A stretch of DNA of 7,019 bases from Pseudomonadota bacterium (GTDB lineage Bacteria > Pseudomonadota > Alphaproteobacteria > Rhizobiales > Rhizobiaceae): the NCBI GenBank assembly GCA_023428515.1, contig JAEYXI010000295.1:1-7019 (forward strand), given 5' to 3'. The notes beneath the pieces were generated by a model, which worked only from the letters and a program-made list of their open reading frames with translations, was not told the DNA's origin and did not search any database. Position 1 is the first letter of the stretch. Each line of letters begins with the position of its first letter. This document shows, piece after piece, positions 5,636-7,019 of this stretch. Both the position numbers and the translations under genes were made by a program.

Positions 5636-6988
5636 ATGGGAGCATCTAAGAAGCGCGTTGCCGTCATCGGAGCCGGGCCGTCAGGCCTTGCCCAGCTCAG
5701 GGCCTTCGCGTCGGCCGAAGCAAAGGGTGCCGAGATCCCCGAGGTCGTCTGCTTCGAGAAACAGACCGACTGGGGCGGCTTGTGGAACTATACCTGGCGC
5801 ACCGGCCTCGACGAGCATGGCGACCCGGTGCACGGCTCCATGTACCGCTATCTATGGTCGAACGGACCGAAGGAATGCCTTGAGTTCGCCGACTACACGT
5901 TCGAGGAACATTTCGGACGGCCGATCGGCTCCTATCCGCCGCGCGCCGTGCTCTGGGATTACATCAAGGGCCGCGTGGAGAAATCCGGCGTGCGCAAATG
6001 GGTGCGCTTCAATTCGCCGGTGCGCATGGTGACCTGGTCGGACGAGACCAAGAAGTTCACTGTCACCGCGCATGACCGCAGCGAGGATCGCACCTATTCG
6101 GAAGAATTCGACAACGTCGTCGTGGCCTCGGGGCATTTCTCGGTGCCGAACGTGCCCTATTTCGAGGGTTTCGAGACGTTCCAGGGCCGTGTGCTGCACA
6201 GCCACGACTTCCGTGACGCAACCGAGTTCAAAGGCAGGAACGTGCTGGTCGTCGGCCGCTCCTACTCGGCCGAGGACATCGGCTCGCAGTGCTACAAATA
6301 CGGCGCGAAATCGATCACGGTCAGCTATCGCTCGGCGCCGATGGCCTTCAACTTTCCCGATGGATGGGAACAGAAGCCGCTGCTGCAAAAAGTCGTCGGC
6401 AAGACTGCGCATTTCAAGGACGGCTCGACCAAGGAGATCGACGCGGTCATCCTGTGCACGGGCTACCTGCACAGTTTCCCGTTCCTCACCGACGATCTCA
6501 AGCTCAAGACCAACAATCGCATGTGGCCTACAGGCATCTACAAGGGCGTGGTGTGGGAGAAGAACCCGGCGCTCTTCTACATCGGCATGCAGGACCAGTT
6601 CTACACCTTCAACATGTTCGACGCGCAGGCATGGTACGCGCGCGACGTGATCCTCGGCCGCATCAAGCTGCCATCCGCCGCCGAGATGGCCGCGGACAGC
6701 GCAAAATGGCGCGCCCGCGAGGAGACGCTGGCCGACGCCGAGCAGATGATCTGGTTCCAGGGCGACTACACGAAGGAACTCATCGAGGCGACCGACTACC
6801 CGCCCTTCGACATCGAGGAGACCAACAAGACCTTCATGGAGTGGGAGCACCACAAGATGGAGAACATCATGGGTTTTCGCGACAACGCCTACAAGTCGCT
6901 GATGACCGGCACCATGGCGCCCAAGCACCACACCAAGTGGATGGAGGCTATGGATGACTCGCTGGAGAGCTATTTGCAGGTGAAGTGA
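5636..6988 (+). CDS. tmm: Trimethylamine monooxygenase (bacterial flavin-containing monooxygenase)
   Basis: FAD- and NADPH-dependent monooxygenase of 450 residues, which should oxidise trimethylamine to trimethylamine N-oxide in the cytoplasm. Bacterial Tmm enzymes also oxidise dimethyl sulfide to DMSO, and some make indigo from indole. The FAD site is IGAGPSG (11-17). The FMO signature FxGxxxHxxxF is at 182-192. The NADPH site is [12 protein letters not shown] (205-216), with the Tyr (210) typical of Tmm in place of the usual Gly of GxGxx[12 protein letters not shown] (74-84) contains Asn76, the conserved Asn of the active site. Long stretches match Methylophaga FMO and Roseobacter Tmm as I remember them: [56 protein letters not shown] and [16 protein letters not shown] 5636 has GGGGA 8 bases upstream and gives the family N-terminus. 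It is divergent from the XRE-cupin regulator. Demethylase, transporter or N-methylglutamate genes are not within the window. Confidence 0.94.
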   Translation: MGASKKRVAVIGAGPSGLAQLRAFASAEAKGAEIPEVVCFEKQTDWGGLWNYTWRTGLDEHGDPVHGSMYRYLWSNGPKECLEFADYTFEEHFGRPIGSYPPRAVLWDYIKGRVEKSGVRKWVRFNSPVRMVTWSDETKKFTVTAHDRSEDRTYSEEFDNVVVASGHFSVPNVPYFEGFETFQGRVLHSHDFRDATEFKGRNVLVVGRSYSAEDIGSQCYKYGAKSITVSYRSAPMAFNFPDGWEQKPLLQKVVGKTAHFKDGSTKEIDAVILCTGYLHSFPFLTDDLKLKTNNRMWPTGIYKGVVWEKNPALFYIGMQDQFYTFNMFDAQAWYARDVILGRIKLPSAAEMAADSAKWRAREETLADAEQMIWFQGDYTKELIEATDYPPFDIEETNKTFMEWEHHKMENIMGFRDNAYKSLMTGTMAPKHHTKWMEAMDDSLESYLQVK

Positions 6989-7000
6989 GGCTGTGGACTG

Positions 7001-7014
7001 CCCCCCTTGAGGGG
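7001..7014. repeat. C/G-block inverted repeat after tmm, cut by the window end
   Basis: CCCC (7003-7006) and GGGG (7011-7014) flank TTGA, followed by AGGGT at the edge. It begins 12 bases after the tmm stop. It could be the start of one of the C-rich/G-rich intergenic palindromes common in Mesorhizobium-like genomes, or part of a terminator. The window ends before this can be decided. Confidence 0.3.
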
Positions 7015-7019
7015 AGGGT

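Noticed and set aside
5852..6931. Long open frame (359 codons) antisense to tmm
   Set aside because: It lies wholly inside the well-supported tmm gene on the other strand. Its composition and lack of any known family motif are typical of antisense frames in GC-rich DNA.

Overview
The window (7,019 bases, GC-rich, almost fully coding) looks like chromosomal DNA of an alphaproteobacterium of the order Hyphomicrobiales. The closest match in style is a Mesorhizobium/Aminobacter-type organism. This placement is inferred from protein similarity remembered for PolA, the Zur-type regulator, the XRE-cupin regulator and the trimethylamine monooxygenase, and from the base composition. There are six protein-coding genes, no RNA genes, no CRISPR array and no recognisable insertion sequence.

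Left part, + strand (18-3453): a full-length DNA polymerase I gene (polA) is followed after 13 bases by a small macro-domain (ADP-ribose-binding fold) gene, probably on the same transcript. PolA keeps all 5'-nuclease and polymerase motifs. Two of the four metal-binding acidic positions of its 3'-5' proofreading domain are replaced (Asp to Arg at residue 396, Asp to Gly at residue 549). The macro protein lacks the Lys/Asp pair used by TARG1-type hydrolases, and its gene is visibly poorer in G+C than its neighbours.

Middle part (3513-4552): a LysE/RhtB-family exporter on + meets a Zur-type zinc-sensing Fur-family repressor on - tail to tail, with 5 bases between stop codons. A 6-bp inverted repeat covers the exporter's ribosome binding site. 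The Zur protein keeps all eight zinc ligands known from E. coli Zur, but no znu genes are in view.

Right part (4653-6988): an XRE-family regulator with a C-terminal cupin domain (-) is divergent from a flavin monooxygenase (+) that closely resembles bacterial trimethylamine monooxygenase (Tmm). The 227-base region between them holds a plausible promoter for each gene. Each promoter has a TCAC/GTGA palindrome near its expected transcription start, as expected if one regulator controls both. The likely job of this module is oxidation of trimethylamine to trimethylamine N-oxide (and possibly dimethyl sulfide to DMSO). The remaining methylamine-degradation genes, if present, would lie beyond the right edge.

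Most of the window is recognisable gene families. The points most worth checking are the degenerate proofreading site of PolA and the tmm/XRE control region.
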